Numbered from the stretch's first letter, positions 52,824-62,172 are shown. The stretch is DNA of 64,000 nucleotides from Prochlorococcus sp. AG-449-J16 (GCA_003209565.1 QCQK01000004.1:26518-90517), one strand, 5' to 3'. Numbers and translations: made by a program. Notes: generated by a model from the sequence alone, not told the origin.

Positions 52824-54557
52824 ATGAGGAGTAAATCTAAGAGTTTAAAAATAAAAATGCTTAGGGGTATTTGGCGAAATCTAAGTAGAAAGAGAAAAAG
52901 ACAAATTACTTTTTTACCAATTTTAATTTCATTAGCAGCAATCTTCGAACTTTTCTCTGTCGCATCTATTATCCCATTCTTAAGTCTTTTATCAAACCCA
53001 AATAAGTACAATGATTTCTATTTAATTAAAAATATACAAAATTCATTACCAATATTTGATGCAATAGATCCATTTATTTTTGTGATCTTCTCATTTTTAT
53101 TTTGTATAACTTTATCAGCAATTTTACGATTAATCACTATAAGTGCTAGCAATTATTTTGCAGCTGCTATTGGAAGTGATTTTAGCAGCAAAGCATATAG
53201 ATTATCTCTTAATCAGCCTTATCAAGTACACATAAGTAGAAATAGCAGCGAAATAATTTCTTCAATAATTCAAAATACTGATAGAACAGTTTTTATAGTA
53301 TTTGCACTGCTTCAATTTACTGCTTCAATAACTCTAGGATTGGCTTTGATAGTTGGTTTACTTTTAATTAATTGGGTTTTATCCTTAATCATTGCTTTTA
53401 TTTTTAGTTTCCTTTACCTTTTATTGGGTTATTTATTAAAAAAGAGAATTGGGAGAATAGATAAAAAGAAAGCAAGGCTAACCATTATGCAAACCAAAGC
53501 TTTACAAGAGGGTCTGGGATCAATAAGGGATATAATCTTAGATAATAGTCAAAAATTTTATCAGAATATTTTTACTGATAACGATAAACCACTTAGATTT
53601 ATTAATGCTACAAGTGAACTTATAAATTCTTCCCCAAAATATATATTTGAATTAATTACAATATATATAATTGTTTGCATTTGTTTTTTTTATAATTCTC
53701 AGGGTGAGTCATCAAATATAATCCCATTAATAGGATCAATACTACTTTGCTTACAAAGATTGCTTCCTGTGTTTCAAAATGTCTATTCTTGTTGGGTAAA
53801 TATATCAATAAATACAAACTCAGTTTTAAATCTAATTAAACTTTTAGAACAGCCAGAAAAAAAATTCTTTTACAACACCAAAACTTTTCCTTTGAAAAAT
53901 GAAATAAAGTTATCCAACATTAGTTTTTCTTACTTTAAAAATACTAAAAAAATTATTCAAGATTTTAATTTAACAATAAAAAAAGGAGAAAGAATTGGCA
54001 TAATAGGTAAGTCGGGATCAGGGAAAAGTACAATTGCAGATTTAATTATGGGTTTATTAGAACCGTCAAAAGGTGTAATTGAAATTGATGGTCTAAATTT
54101 ACATAAAAATAAAATTTATAAAAAAGAAAATTGGTTTAGTAATATTGCCCATGTACCTCAAGAAATATGTTTTTCAGATACGAATATTGCAGAAAATATT
54201 GCATTTGGTATACCTAAATCAAAAATTGATAACAAAAGACTAATAAAAGCAATAATAGCTTCTCGACTATCAGACTTTATAAATAATGTAGAAGAGGCCT
54301 ATAATATAAAGGTAGGAGAAAGAGGTGTCCAATTAAGCGGTGGCCAAAGACAGCGCGTTGGCATCGCTAGAGCCATATACAAAGGCGGGAAAATATTAAT
54401 TATGGATGAGGCAACAAGTGCGCTTGATACAAAAACAGAAAGCGAAATAATGAGAACTATTGATGAGTTGAGCTCAGATTTAACAATAATTATTATTACT
54501 CATAGACTTTCAACACTTAAAAGCTGCGAAAGAGTAATTGAGATTCAAAAGATCTAG
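52824..54557 (+). CDS. ABC transporter, PglK/MsbA-like flippase
   Basis: 577 residues with fused membrane (about 20-330, six helices) and ATPase domains (about 350-575). Walker A GIIGKSGSGKSTIADL, Q-loop HVPQEICFSDTNIAENI, signature VQLSGGQRQRVGIARAI, Walker B ILIMDEATSALD and His switch IIITHRLSTL are all intact. The context, with a WecA-like starter and no Wzx gene in view, suggests it flips a lipid-linked oligosaccharide like PglK. Confidence 0.92.
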   Translation: MRSKSKSLKIKMLRGIWRNLSRKRKRQITFLPILISLAAIFELFSVASIIPFLSLLSNPNKYNDFYLIKNIQNSLPIFDAIDPFIFVIFSFLFCITLSAILRLITISASNYFAAAIGSDFSSKAYRLSLNQPYQVHISRNSSEIISSIIQNTDRTVFIVFALLQFTASITLGLALIVGLLLINWVLSLIIAFIFSFLYLLLGYLLKKRIGRIDKKKARLTIMQTKALQEGLGSIRDIILDNSQKFYQNIFTDNDKPLRFINATSELINSSPKYIFELITIYIIVCICFFYNSQGESSNIIPLIGSILLCLQRLLPVFQNVYSCWVNISINTNSVLNLIKLLEQPEKKFFYNTKTFPLKNEIKLSNISFSYFKNTKKIIQDFNLTIKKGERIGIIGKSGSGKSTIADLIMGLLEPSKGVIEIDGLNLHKNKIYKKENWFSNIAHVPQEICFSDTNIAENIAFGIPKSKIDNKRLIKAIIASRLSDFINNVEEAYNIKVGERGVQLSGGQRQRVGIARAIYKGGKILIMDEATSALDTKTESEIMRTIDELSSDLTIIIITHRLSTLKSCERVIEIQKI

Positions 54558-54735
54558 GGTATAAATCATATTTAAAAATTTAATAAAGAAGCAAGATAAA
54601 TTTATCCGGCCAGAATTTAATAATATGATTTTAAAATTTTATTTTTATAGATATCATTTTTAAAATGCTATTAATATTTATTTTTTCCCCAAAAAAGTTT
54701 TTTTAATTTAGAATTTCAAAAATTCAGCCTTCTTC

Positions 54736-55497
54736 ATGAAAACCTATATCATGCACTATAAACCACTGGAAGAGAGGAAGTCTCATATTTTAAAGTTAAT
54801 ATTGAAACTTGGTTTAAAAGCAAAATTTATTACTGAATATGATAGAGAGGAACTGGATATAAATGATAAACGTTTTATTCAGAAGCCAGAAATATGGAAT
54901 ATTGAAATTGCTTTAATAAAAAATATACTTTTAAATAACATAATCAAAAACAAAAATATTAGTATAAAGAGTTATCTTTATTGGAATTTGATAAAAAATA
55001 TTCAAAATTTATACATACCTAGTTTATTCAGATTTAGGAAGATATCTTTAGCAGAAATTAGTTTAACCTTAAAACATTATGCTGCTCTAAAAGAGATATC
55101 TAAAAGTAATAAGCCAGGTTTAATTATTGAAGATGATGTCTTATTAAAAAAAGAAACAAAAAATTTAATTTCTACAGCTTTTGAACTATGCGAAAAAGAA
55201 TTTGATTATATTGATTTAGGAGGAGGTTGCGATTTGCCATTATATGAAGAAGATATTGCTCATCCAATCAAAAAAGGGTTTTTTAATCTCAAAATTCCAA
55301 GGAGTAGAACTACTGCAGCATATATGATTAATCCGAAAGCAGCTTCGATTCTAGTTAAAAATATTTTCCCAATATCAATACATTTAGATTGGAAATATCA
55401 GTATATATTTATCAAAGAGAACTTTAAAGTATCATGGACTTATCCCTCTGCTTTTTTGCATGGTTCTGAAAGTGTATTTAATTCGGCAATAAGATAA
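54736..55497 (+). CDS. GT25-family glycosyltransferase
   Basis: 253 residues. TYIMHYKPLEERKSHILKLILKLGLKAKFITEYDREEL at the N-terminus and the pair LKHYAALKEISKSNKPGLIIEDDVLLKKE (EDD metal site), then FDYIDLGGGCD and TTAAYMINPKAASILV, fit LPS/COLGALT GT25 proteins. It is flanked by noncoding stretches and followed by an A+T-rich terminator hairpin, so it is a single-gene unit. Confidence 0.8.
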   Translation: MKTYIMHYKPLEERKSHILKLILKLGLKAKFITEYDREELDINDKRFIQKPEIWNIEIALIKNILLNNIIKNKNISIKSYLYWNLIKNIQNLYIPSLFRFRKISLAEISLTLKHYAALKEISKSNKPGLIIEDDVLLKKETKNLISTAFELCEKEFDYIDLGGGCDLPLYEEDIAHPIKKGFFNLKIPRSRTTAAYMINPKAASILVKNIFPISIHLDWKYQYIFIKENFKVSWTYPSAFLHGSESVFNSAIR

Positions 55498-55829
55498 ATC
55501 CAAATTTTATTTAAGAGATATTGAATAATATCATCCCTAAAAAAAAGAAATGATATTATTTTCTTATTCTTAAATACTGCAGAATTTTATAAGCATAATA
55601 GAATAATTTATTTGAAAAAAACAATTTCATCAAAAGACAAATCAATTTTTATTGACAATACAAAAAAAGCCTAAAAATCTTTTAATTTTGATGAATACAT
55701 ACGAGATTTACCTTGGGAGATTGTTATTTTCGTTATCAAAATTTACAACTTTTAAAAAATGATATTTTTTAAAAGTATCCGATTAAAATATAAGAAGAAA
55801 TTGAAATTTTTTCTCAAAAGTTTAAGGTC
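55498..55829 (+). other. intergenic stretch with terminator hairpin (55524-55560)
   Basis: 332 bases without a supported gene. The inverted repeat AATAATATCAT (55524-55534) / ATGATATTATT (55550-55560) has an 11-bp perfect stem around a 15-base A-rich loop and is followed by TTCTTATTCTT. It is probably the transcription end of the GT25 gene. The rest is A+T-rich, with only tiny ORFs (up to about 20 codons). Confidence 0.55.
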
Positions 55830-56741
55830 TTGAATCTAAATCTAATAAATTGCTTTTTTATAACCCATCGTTCCACTGATAAAAATTGGTCTACTCCGAA
55901 GGGATTCGCAAGGGCTTTAAAAAATCAAGGCTTAAATTTAATTGAGTTTGATTTTATTAATCCTGAAAATTTTATATTTCCAGAAAATGATTATTTCCTT
56001 AAAAATAATATTGAAGTTGTCATATCATTTTATGCGGGCAAATGTCTTATATTAGAAAAAGGTCTTAAAAGAATAAAAGAACAATTAGGTATAATAATAG
56101 TCTGTGAATTAGGCGACGAACCTCAAACATTAATTCATAATGATATTATTGCTTCAATAGCCAATATTTCTTTATCTCCAGATTATAGGAGTTCATTATA
56201 TTGGCAAAATCAAGGTTATAATTGTAAATGGTTTACTCATTGGGCAGATACAAGTATCTATAAAAATAATAATGAAATTAAAAGAGACATTTTCATTGGT
56301 ACTTCAATGGGTAAGAGGAAGTATGATCTTCTTTTAAAAGTAATACTAGGGCCCTTATATGTAAATAAGATTTCCAATCCAAAAAAGAATGCCGAGCTTT
56401 ATCAAAGGAGTAAAATAGTTTTTCAATATGCAAGATGGGGTGAAATTACTAGAAGAATATTTGAGGCTGCAGCATGTAATTGTTGTATATTGACTAATAA
56501 ATTAGAAAGCCATACACAAATAGAAACCATCTTTGCAAATAATGTCTCAATAATTTACTATGACGGTTTTTTTAGTCTGTTATATCAATTATTAAGGTTG
56601 AAATTAAAACCAAACTTATATAAAAAGATATCCAAAAATGCTAAAAATATTGTTTTAAATCATCATACAGAAAAGATAAGAGCAAAATATCTTATTTCGC
56701 TTATAAAATTAGAATTACTAAAAAAATCAGACCCCATTTAG
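55830..56741 (+). CDS. CgeB-like glycosyltransferase
   Basis: 303 residues from TTG. It has a GT-B-type layout: an N-terminal Rossmann-like half (VVISFYAGKCLILEKGLKRIKEQLGIIIVCELGDEPQTL), then ISLSPDYRSSLYWQNQGYNCKWFTHWADTSIY, and a C-terminal half with RSKIVFQYARWGEITRRIFEAAACNCCILTN. The last segment is the RxFEAxxCG-type motif of CgeB/GT1-like proteins. The substrate is unknown. The start codon is not certain. Confidence 0.7.
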   Translation: MNLNLINCFFITHRSTDKNWSTPKGFARALKNQGLNLIEFDFINPENFIFPENDYFLKNNIEVVISFYAGKCLILEKGLKRIKEQLGIIIVCELGDEPQTLIHNDIIASIANISLSPDYRSSLYWQNQGYNCKWFTHWADTSIYKNNNEIKRDIFIGTSMGKRKYDLLLKVILGPLYVNKISNPKKNAELYQRSKIVFQYARWGEITRRIFEAAACNCCILTNKLESHTQIETIFANNVSIIYYDGFFSLLYQLLRLKLKPNLYKKISKNAKNIVLNHHTEKIRAKYLISLIKLELLKKSDPI

Positions 56742-56972
56742 ATAATTTCACAAAATCAATAAAACTATTCAATTAGTGAACCTTGACCATAAGCACAAGA
56801 ATAGGAAGTTGTTTATTTAGATAATGAGATTTATTACTTAAAAGATATGAAATAATAATATTTAGGAATCAATGAAACTTAATAATGCCTCTTATTAAAA
56901 TAAAGAATACACCTTATGTATTAATCTAGAAATAGTTTTTCCACTCCACAAATTTGTTAAAAATTAAAGTTA

Positions 56973-57830
56973 ATGAAAAAAGTTATTGCTGTTCTCACAA
57001 AAGGTTACAAAAATATTCATCAATATAATGAACTTATAAAAAGGAACAATAGTATTGAAAGAAATTTAAAAGAACATTATCCAGTAGTTATTTTCCATGA
57101 AGGGAATATTACTAAAGAACATCAAAATTTTATAAGTTCCAAAACAAATATATCTTTGACTTTTATAGAGATCCCTCCTTTTTCTCCCAAAGAAAATATA
57201 GAGTTCTTAGAGGGAACAGAGTCTTACGGATGGGGTTACAGACACATGTGTAATTTTTGGTTTATAGATTTTTGGAGATATACTAACAACTATGACCTAC
57301 TCCTAAGGATAGATGAAGATTGCGAAATTTCATTTAATATAGACAAAATATTTAAATTACTCGAGCAAAAAGTATGTATTTACGGAAAATGGGTAAAAGA
57401 TAGTGAATCTGTCACAAAAGGATTAGTAAGTTATTTCAATGAGTATTTTGAAAAATATAATCATTCGGAACTAAAAGAAGCATCAGGACCTTATACAAAT
57501 GTTGTAGGTTTTAATTTAGTAAAATTGAGAGAAAATAAAAAATTATTCAAATTTATAAAAAAATTAAACGAAGATAAATTTATTTTTACTCATCGTTGGG
57601 GAGATTTACCTCTTTGGGGTGGAATACTTAGCGTTCTTTTTTCAAAAAATGAATATGTAGAGGAAAATTTGATTAGCTACTTTCATAAATCTCATGAAGC
57701 TATAGTGAATCCACAAATGTCTATTCTTTTTGTAAAAAAATATTCAAAACATTTTATCAAAAAGGTAATACCTTTAAAAATTCTTATATATGCAAAAAAT
57801 ATACTAACTAAGGGCAGGATTAATTATTAA
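56973..57830 (+). CDS. GT15-like alpha-mannosyltransferase-type protein
   Basis: 285 residues. The segment ESYGWGYRHMCNFWFIDFWRYTNNYDLLLRIDEDCEISFNIDKIF (about 83-127) mirrors the core of fungal Kre2/Mnt1 GT15 proteins (YRHMCRF...YDWYWRVEPDV...CDI). VVIFHEGNI near the N-terminus and RWGDLPLWGGILSVLF near the C-terminus also fit. GT15 is mainly a eukaryotic alpha-1,2-mannosyltransferase family. No signal anchor is seen. GDP-mannose from ManC would be the natural donor. Confidence 0.75.
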   Translation: MKKVIAVLTKGYKNIHQYNELIKRNNSIERNLKEHYPVVIFHEGNITKEHQNFISSKTNISLTFIEIPPFSPKENIEFLEGTESYGWGYRHMCNFWFIDFWRYTNNYDLLLRIDEDCEISFNIDKIFKLLEQKVCIYGKWVKDSESVTKGLVSYFNEYFEKYNHSELKEASGPYTNVVGFNLVKLRENKKLFKFIKKLNEDKFIFTHRWGDLPLWGGILSVLFSKNEYVEENLISYFHKSHEAIVNPQMSILFVKKYSKHFIKKVIPLKILIYAKNILTKGRINY

Positions 57831-58015
57831 AAAGTTATTTTTTTTACCTTAAAGCTTCGTCTATATATTGGGAATATTTTTTAAAATTAAACAAATAAAG
57901 AAAATTAGGAAAAATTTAATTTTATAGGGGTTTTGAATTTCTATTTAAAAGTCTTAAATATTCATAATTTAAAAAAAATTTCTTAAATTTTTAAATTAAA
58001 ATAATGAATGTTTAA

Positions 58016-58088
58016 GGGGCCATAGCTCAGCTGGTAGAGCACCTGCATGGCATGCAGGGGGTCAGCGGTTCGAGTCCGCTTGGCTCCA
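58016..58088 (+). tRNA. trnA: tRNA-Ala(GGC)
   Basis: 73 bases with the acceptor stem GGGGCCA/TGGCTCC including the G3-U70 pair that marks alanine tRNAs. The anticodon stem CCTGC/GCAGG surrounds loop ATGGCAT (anticodon GGC). The T arm is AGCGG-TTCGAGT-CCGCT. CCA is not encoded. It sits at the border of the polysaccharide island, with a decayed copy about 1 kb downstream. Confidence 0.97.
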
Positions 58089-58267
58089 TAAAAGTTTTCA
58101 CACCTTATATGAATTAGTTTTTGGTCAATTTATCATAACTAAACGATACGTTTTGATAAGGTAAAATATGGCTCCTTTGCGTCCACAACTTAGAGTAAGA
58201 ATATTTTATGGTATTAAAAAAGATTTTAATTTTATTCAAAAATTTGATTTTACTTAAGATTCAGTAA

Positions 58268-58933
58268 ATGAGAAAATTACCTGATAAATATTTTAGAATT
58301 TATAATGAATTTTATCTTGATTATTCTAAGAACAATAATATTTTTAGAAAACTTGCATTTTCCTTAGAGGTTTGGTTCCACTTATTAACTTATAAGAATT
58401 ATCCTAATCCTCAATCAATATTAGAATTAGGGGCAGGCAATTTAAATCATGTTAAATATGAAAAAAATTTTAAATACTATGATGTTATAGAGCCCAAAGA
58501 ATTCCTTATAAATGCCTCTGATCCCTTTGACAGAGATAAGATAACTAATATTTATGGCAACATAAGAGAATTACCTGAAAATAAAATTTATGACAAAATA
58601 ATATCTATTGGAGTATTAGAACATATTGAAGAATTAGATTATGTCCTTGAAAAAATATCTTATAAACTTACTTCTCAAGGAAAATTTTTAGTAACTATTC
58701 CCGCTGAGGGAGAATTTCTATGGTGGATTGGATGGAGATTAACAACGGGTATTGCTTTTTGGTTAAAACATAAATTGGACTACGGAGTTATCATGAGATA
58801 TGAACATGTAAATACTGCTAGTAAAGTCATTAGATTATTAAATAAATACTTTAAAATAAATTTCATTAAATCCTTTCCTATTAATATTAGGAATTTTAGA
58901 TTATTTATTTATATCTCGATGACAAAGAAATAG
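58268..58933 (+). CDS. class I SAM-dependent methyltransferase
   Basis: 221 residues. Motif I is SILELGAGNLNHVKY (about 56-70). IISIGVLEHIEELDYVLEKISYKL is motif IV to post-IV, and GKFLVTIPAEGEFLWWIGWRLTTGIAF follows with hydrophobic residues possibly for membrane contact. Similar proteins methylate sugars or lipids in polysaccharide loci. It lies between the intact tRNA-Ala and its decayed copy, so it may have come with a mobile element. Confidence 0.8.
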   Translation: MRKLPDKYFRIYNEFYLDYSKNNNIFRKLAFSLEVWFHLLTYKNYPNPQSILELGAGNLNHVKYEKNFKYYDVIEPKEFLINASDPFDRDKITNIYGNIRELPENKIYDKIISIGVLEHIEELDYVLEKISYKLTSQGKFLVTIPAEGEFLWWIGWRLTTGIAFWLKHKLDYGVIMRYEHVNTASKVIRLLNKYFKINFIKSFPINIRNFRLFIYISMTKK

Positions 58934-59238
58934 ATTTTGAAAATCACCTAACTAAAAGAAAAATTGAGGACTTTGCTAAGTATCGTAACCCTAAGAGCAG
59001 CACTTCGACCAACTTAGCTAAAACAGTTCCAGAAACTAGTTATAGCTTGATTGGTGATCTGCATGGCATACAGAGGATCAGGAGTTCGAATCCACTTAAA
59101 TCCACTTAAGCTAAAAATTTTAAACAGATTTTAATAGTTTTTATAAAATTTCTCTTTAATTTACTTTATGAGCTATGACTTAAATATTTAAATTTTTTGC
59201 CGATAAAATTCAATAATATTTAGAGAAAGATAAAAATA
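58934..59238. other. intergenic region with tRNA relics
   Basis: 305 bases without a gene. It holds the decayed tRNA-Ala copy (59034-59105). On the minus strand around 58981-59022 there is a D-arm-like sequence (TAGCTAAGTTGGTCGAAG), which may be another tRNA relic but has no foldable anticodon stem. This looks like an integration hotspot scar. Confidence 0.45.
59034..59105 (+). pseudogene. degenerate tRNA-Ala(GGC) copy
   Basis: TATAGCTTGATTGGTGA, then CTGCATGGCATACAG, GGATCAGGAGTTCGAATCC and TCCA align in order with the intact tRNA-Ala at 58016 (TATAGCTCAGCTGGTAGA, CTGCATGGCATGCAG, and so on). The acceptor stem and D stem no longer pair. The copy spans the whole tRNA, not only one half. Confidence 0.8.
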
Positions 59239-59607
59239 TTATTTAAAGACTATAAACTTTTGCGCAAAAAAAGAAAAAGTTGCCAAAAAAGGTATTGCGA
59301 CTAATACCGCTAAAGTTGAAGAGATACCTAACATACCTATAAATTTTATTAAAAACCATTGAATGAACCAGCTTATTATTACTAAGAAGATATAAGCAAT
59401 AGGATTTCCTTTACGCTTGAAAACCCCATATTTGTTTGCTAAAAAACCCAAATATGCATGTAAAACTTGACTAAGAAATGTTGCCAAACTCAAAGGCAAA
59501 ATTAATAGGATTAATATTAGTGAAGTATTACTTAAAAGTGTTATCAAGAAACCAAAAAATACAAATTTAATAAAGGATTTCGATTTAAAAGTTTTTAAAG
59601 AATACAT
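59239..59607 (-). CDS. GtrA-family membrane protein
   Basis: 122 residues with four predicted helices. FVFFGFLITLLSNTSLILILL, LSQVLHAYLGFLANKYGVFKRKGN (the F..N..WvF-like GtrA motif), IAYIFLVIISWFIQWFLIKF and the C-terminal FFAQKFIVFK are typical of GtrA. GtrA proteins are thought to flip polyprenyl-phosphate-linked sugars. It lies at the end of the minus-strand acyl cluster. Confidence 0.82.
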   Translation of the reverse strand: MYSLKTFKSKSFIKFVFFGFLITLLSNTSLILILLILPLSLATFLSQVLHAYLGFLANKYGVFKRKGNPIAYIFLVIISWFIQWFLIKFIGMLGISSTLAVLVAIPFLATFSFFAQKFIVFK

Positions 59608-59662
59608 ATTTTCAACTTTAAAAAGGATAGATTTGAAGTTTTTGATATTGAATATTTAATAT

Positions 59663-60736
59663 TTAGAAGATATCTAAATCTGCCATATTAATTTTCCAAT
59701 TTCTGATATCAAATATTTGAGGTGAAAATTCATCATTAGGGACTATAAATAATTCTAATGGCGTTGGTAAGAGAAAATTTGGAATTCTTGGGAAAATAGG
59801 ATTTGATAAAGGATTATTTTTTTGAATAGTTCTTAGAGAAAGTATTAAATTACAATTTTTCTTGATAGCTAAAGTAATTAACTTTAAAAAGATTATTAAT
59901 TCTATAAGAAAACTTTTCTTTATAATAATAATTTCCATTATGACGAGAATCTTTAATCCAAATTTTTCTGCCTCTCTATAAGCTATATAACCTATAAGAT
60001 TATTCTCAGAAAATATATATTCTAGGTAATATTTTATTTTGCTATCCAAACTATATCTCCATCGAATCCATTTTTGGCTTCTTTCACCTTGAATGAGATT
60101 ATCTCTGTAGTAATTTCTTATCATTTTTTCATACTGCTTATTTCCTCCATCACTTTTAGAAAAATTTATTTTGAAAATATTTTGGATTTTATTGAGTAAA
60201 AATATTAGGCATTTGTAGATATAAGATGTCAAAAAATTGGGAATTATTATTTTAAACTTCTCATTTTTTATTGAATTAAGTATAGGAATTACTCTTAACT
60301 CAAGTTTTCCTATAGGCTTAAGTTTTAGAATTTTCTTATAAATATCTATAGAAATTTCATTTGGAATCATTATGCTTAAATTTGAATATGGGATATCTTT
60401 TTTAATAAAAAATGGTGATGATAGCTTGAGAAAATTATCTAATTTTCTATTATTTTTGTGTATAAGTAGATCGCAAAGATTAGCACCCTTAATAATAGAA
60501 TTTTTAAAAACAAAGTTTTTTCTTTGATAACTAATTCTAGCTATTAATTCATCCTTACAATATCCGTTAATAGCAAAAGATAGTCCCTCAGGATTATTTA
60601 AATATTTCCACCTTAAATGTTCTTCTTGCGATATGGGATTGTTTTTAGAATATTCCGTCATGCTTAATAAAGCATATTTTTTGATAATTGGAATATTTAT
60701 TAATTCCTTAATAACAATGAACTCTAATTTCTTCAT
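59663..60736 (-). CDS. GNAT-like acyltransferase-type protein
   Basis: 357 residues. EEHLRWKYLNNPEGLSFAINGYCKDELIARISYQ (about 38-71) is the start pattern of GNAT proteins found in polysaccharide loci. A second similar unit is QKWIRWRYSLDSKIKYYLEYIFSENNLIGYIAYR (about 220-253), so there may be two GNAT-fold halves. The C-terminus NWKINMADLDIF is also typical. Next to an acyl carrier protein cluster, it could transfer the acyl chain to an amino-sugar; that is inference. Confidence 0.6.
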   Translation of the reverse strand: MKKLEFIVIKELINIPIIKKYALLSMTEYSKNNPISQEEHLRWKYLNNPEGLSFAINGYCKDELIARISYQRKNFVFKNSIIKGANLCDLLIHKNNRKLDNFLKLSSPFFIKKDIPYSNLSIMIPNEISIDIYKKILKLKPIGKLELRVIPILNSIKNEKFKIIIPNFLTSYIYKCLIFLLNKIQNIFKINFSKSDGGNKQYEKMIRNYYRDNLIQGERSQKWIRWRYSLDSKIKYYLEYIFSENNLIGYIAYREAEKFGLKILVIMEIIIIKKSFLIELIIFLKLITLAIKKNCNLILSLRTIQKNNPLSNPIFPRIPNFLLPTPLELFIVPNDEFSPQIFDIRNWKINMADLDIF

Positions 60737-60742
60737 GAGGTA

Positions 60743-61382
60743 CTAATATTTGCAAATAATAGGTTTTTTATTTCCTGAATTAATATTACATGCGATGGAA
60801 ATATACCAATCTTCAAACTTCATAAAACATGAATTAAGACTATATCCTGCAGATTTATTTTCAATAGTATTAGTATCTAGTTTGTAAGTCCATTTTGAAA
60901 GATCATTGAAAATACTGCCTTTTTGCCACTTTATTGCAGCCTCTTTTCTAACCCATAGTTTAAGCACCTCAGAATTGATGTTATCCTCCTTGAGATTTAA
61001 AATAAATTTCTTTTCATTAGATGTAAAAAATTTATTTAATATTTTTTTTGCTTCAAAAAATCTATCTGATCTTTCAATATCAACTCCTATATTTTTTGGC
61101 GACCATCCTATAAGTAAACCATCTCTACAGTGACTAAAATTAACATGACCCATATCGGGGGGTAATTTAGGTGGTAATCCTGGGGGGGGATATTATTGGT
61201 ATATCTAGTGCCGGTATTCCAAAAATGTTGGATAAAGCTTCCCTCACATATCCTCTAGAGTGTTCGTATTGAAATGATCTACTTAAAGACATTTTTTGTT
61301 TCCATTTTTTTTCTTGAAAACTTATGGGTTTTAAACAAGATTTTATAGGAACAAACCAAATTGATATTTCTTGTTTATACAT
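60743..61382 (-). pseudogene. 4'-phosphopantetheinyl transferase, frameshifted in a G8 tract
   Basis: Two ORFs (61382-61167 and 61153-60743) are halves of one Sfp-type gene. The first carries SLSRSFQYEHSRGYVREALSNIFGIPALDIP, the N-terminal part. The second carries NFSHCRDGLLIGWSPKNIGVDIERSDRFF and LKLWVRKEAAIKW with the catalytic GVDIE and WxxKEA motifs. Dropping one base from the G8 run (plus strand, 61182-61189) gives a continuous protein of about 212 residues with the linker PPGLPPKLPPDMGHVNFSH. The enzyme activates acyl carrier proteins, here probably the ACP at 63158. It may be a real pseudogene, slippage-controlled, or a sequencing error. Confidence 0.85.
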
Positions 61383-61490
61383 ATTTTTAATTTTTAAAGA
61401 GAATAAATTATCTTAAAAAGTTTTTTGAATCCTCATACATAAATAATTTATGCGTTTGAATTACTTGAAAAAAATTATAGAAAATTAAAA

Positions 61491-62168
61491 TTATTTACCT
61501 CCATTAAGCTTAAGTATTTCTCCATTATAAAAATCTGATTGTTGTATGAACTTTATAGCGTGAATAATGTCATCTGATACACCAAGTCTTCTTGAGGATG
61601 TATTTGAGATTATTTTTTTAATTTTTTCTTCATTAAAAGATTCTATTAATCCTTTTTCAAAGTATCCTAATTCAATTATATTTGAAGTAATACCAAACCT
61701 TCCATATTCTTTTGATAAAGTCTTATTGTATCCTATGAGAGCTGACTTACTTGCGGCATAAATACCAGCACCTTTAGCTCCTTCGTCTCCAACTAAAGAT
61801 GAAAAGTGAATAATTCTTCCCCATTTTTGATTTATCATAATAGGAAGTAGAGCTTGAACCAAATAAATATTCGAAAAAAAATTCAATTCAAATGTTTCTC
61901 TAACTTTCTCTATTGGGTAGTTAGCTAGTAAACCGTCATAACTCTTTACAGCAAGATTCAAAACCGTTATTTTGTTTAGATTCCTCTTATACTTATTTAC
62001 TAATTGATCAATCTCTTGATGGTTTAAAAGGTTAATATTAACACAGATACCTTTTCCATTATTTTCTAATTTTTTTTTATTACTTATAGCTATCAATTCA
62101 TTATCTACTGAAAGTTTTTTGAAAAGCTCGTAGCCTAATCCGCCTGACGCACCTGTTATAAGAAGCAT
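61491..62168 (-). CDS. SDR-family reductase, FabG-like
   Basis: 225 residues. TGASGGLGYELFKKL (about 5-19) binds NAD(P)H. The active site has IIHFSSLVGDEGAKGAGIYAASKSALIGYNKTLSKEY (Ser, Tyr-xxx-Lys). The C-terminus SDFYNGEILKLNGGK is typical of 3-oxoacyl-ACP reductases. It would reduce the beta-keto product of the adjacent ketosynthase. The gap to the KASIII gene is 4 bases. Confidence 0.88.
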   Translation of the reverse strand: MLLITGASGGLGYELFKKLSVDNELIAISNKKKLENNGKGICVNINLLNHQEIDQLVNKYKRNLNKITVLNLAVKSYDGLLANYPIEKVRETFELNFFSNIYLVQALLPIMINQKWGRIIHFSSLVGDEGAKGAGIYAASKSALIGYNKTLSKEYGRFGITSNIIELGYFEKGLIESFNEEKIKKIISNTSSRRLGVSDDIIHAIKFIQQSDFYNGEILKLNGGK

Positions 62169-62172
62169 AGAA

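Noticed and set aside
61167-61382. Independent 71-residue gene
   Set aside because: Its sequence is the N-terminal part of a phosphopantetheinyl transferase. Removing one base of the G8 run joins it to the following ORF with a sensible linker.
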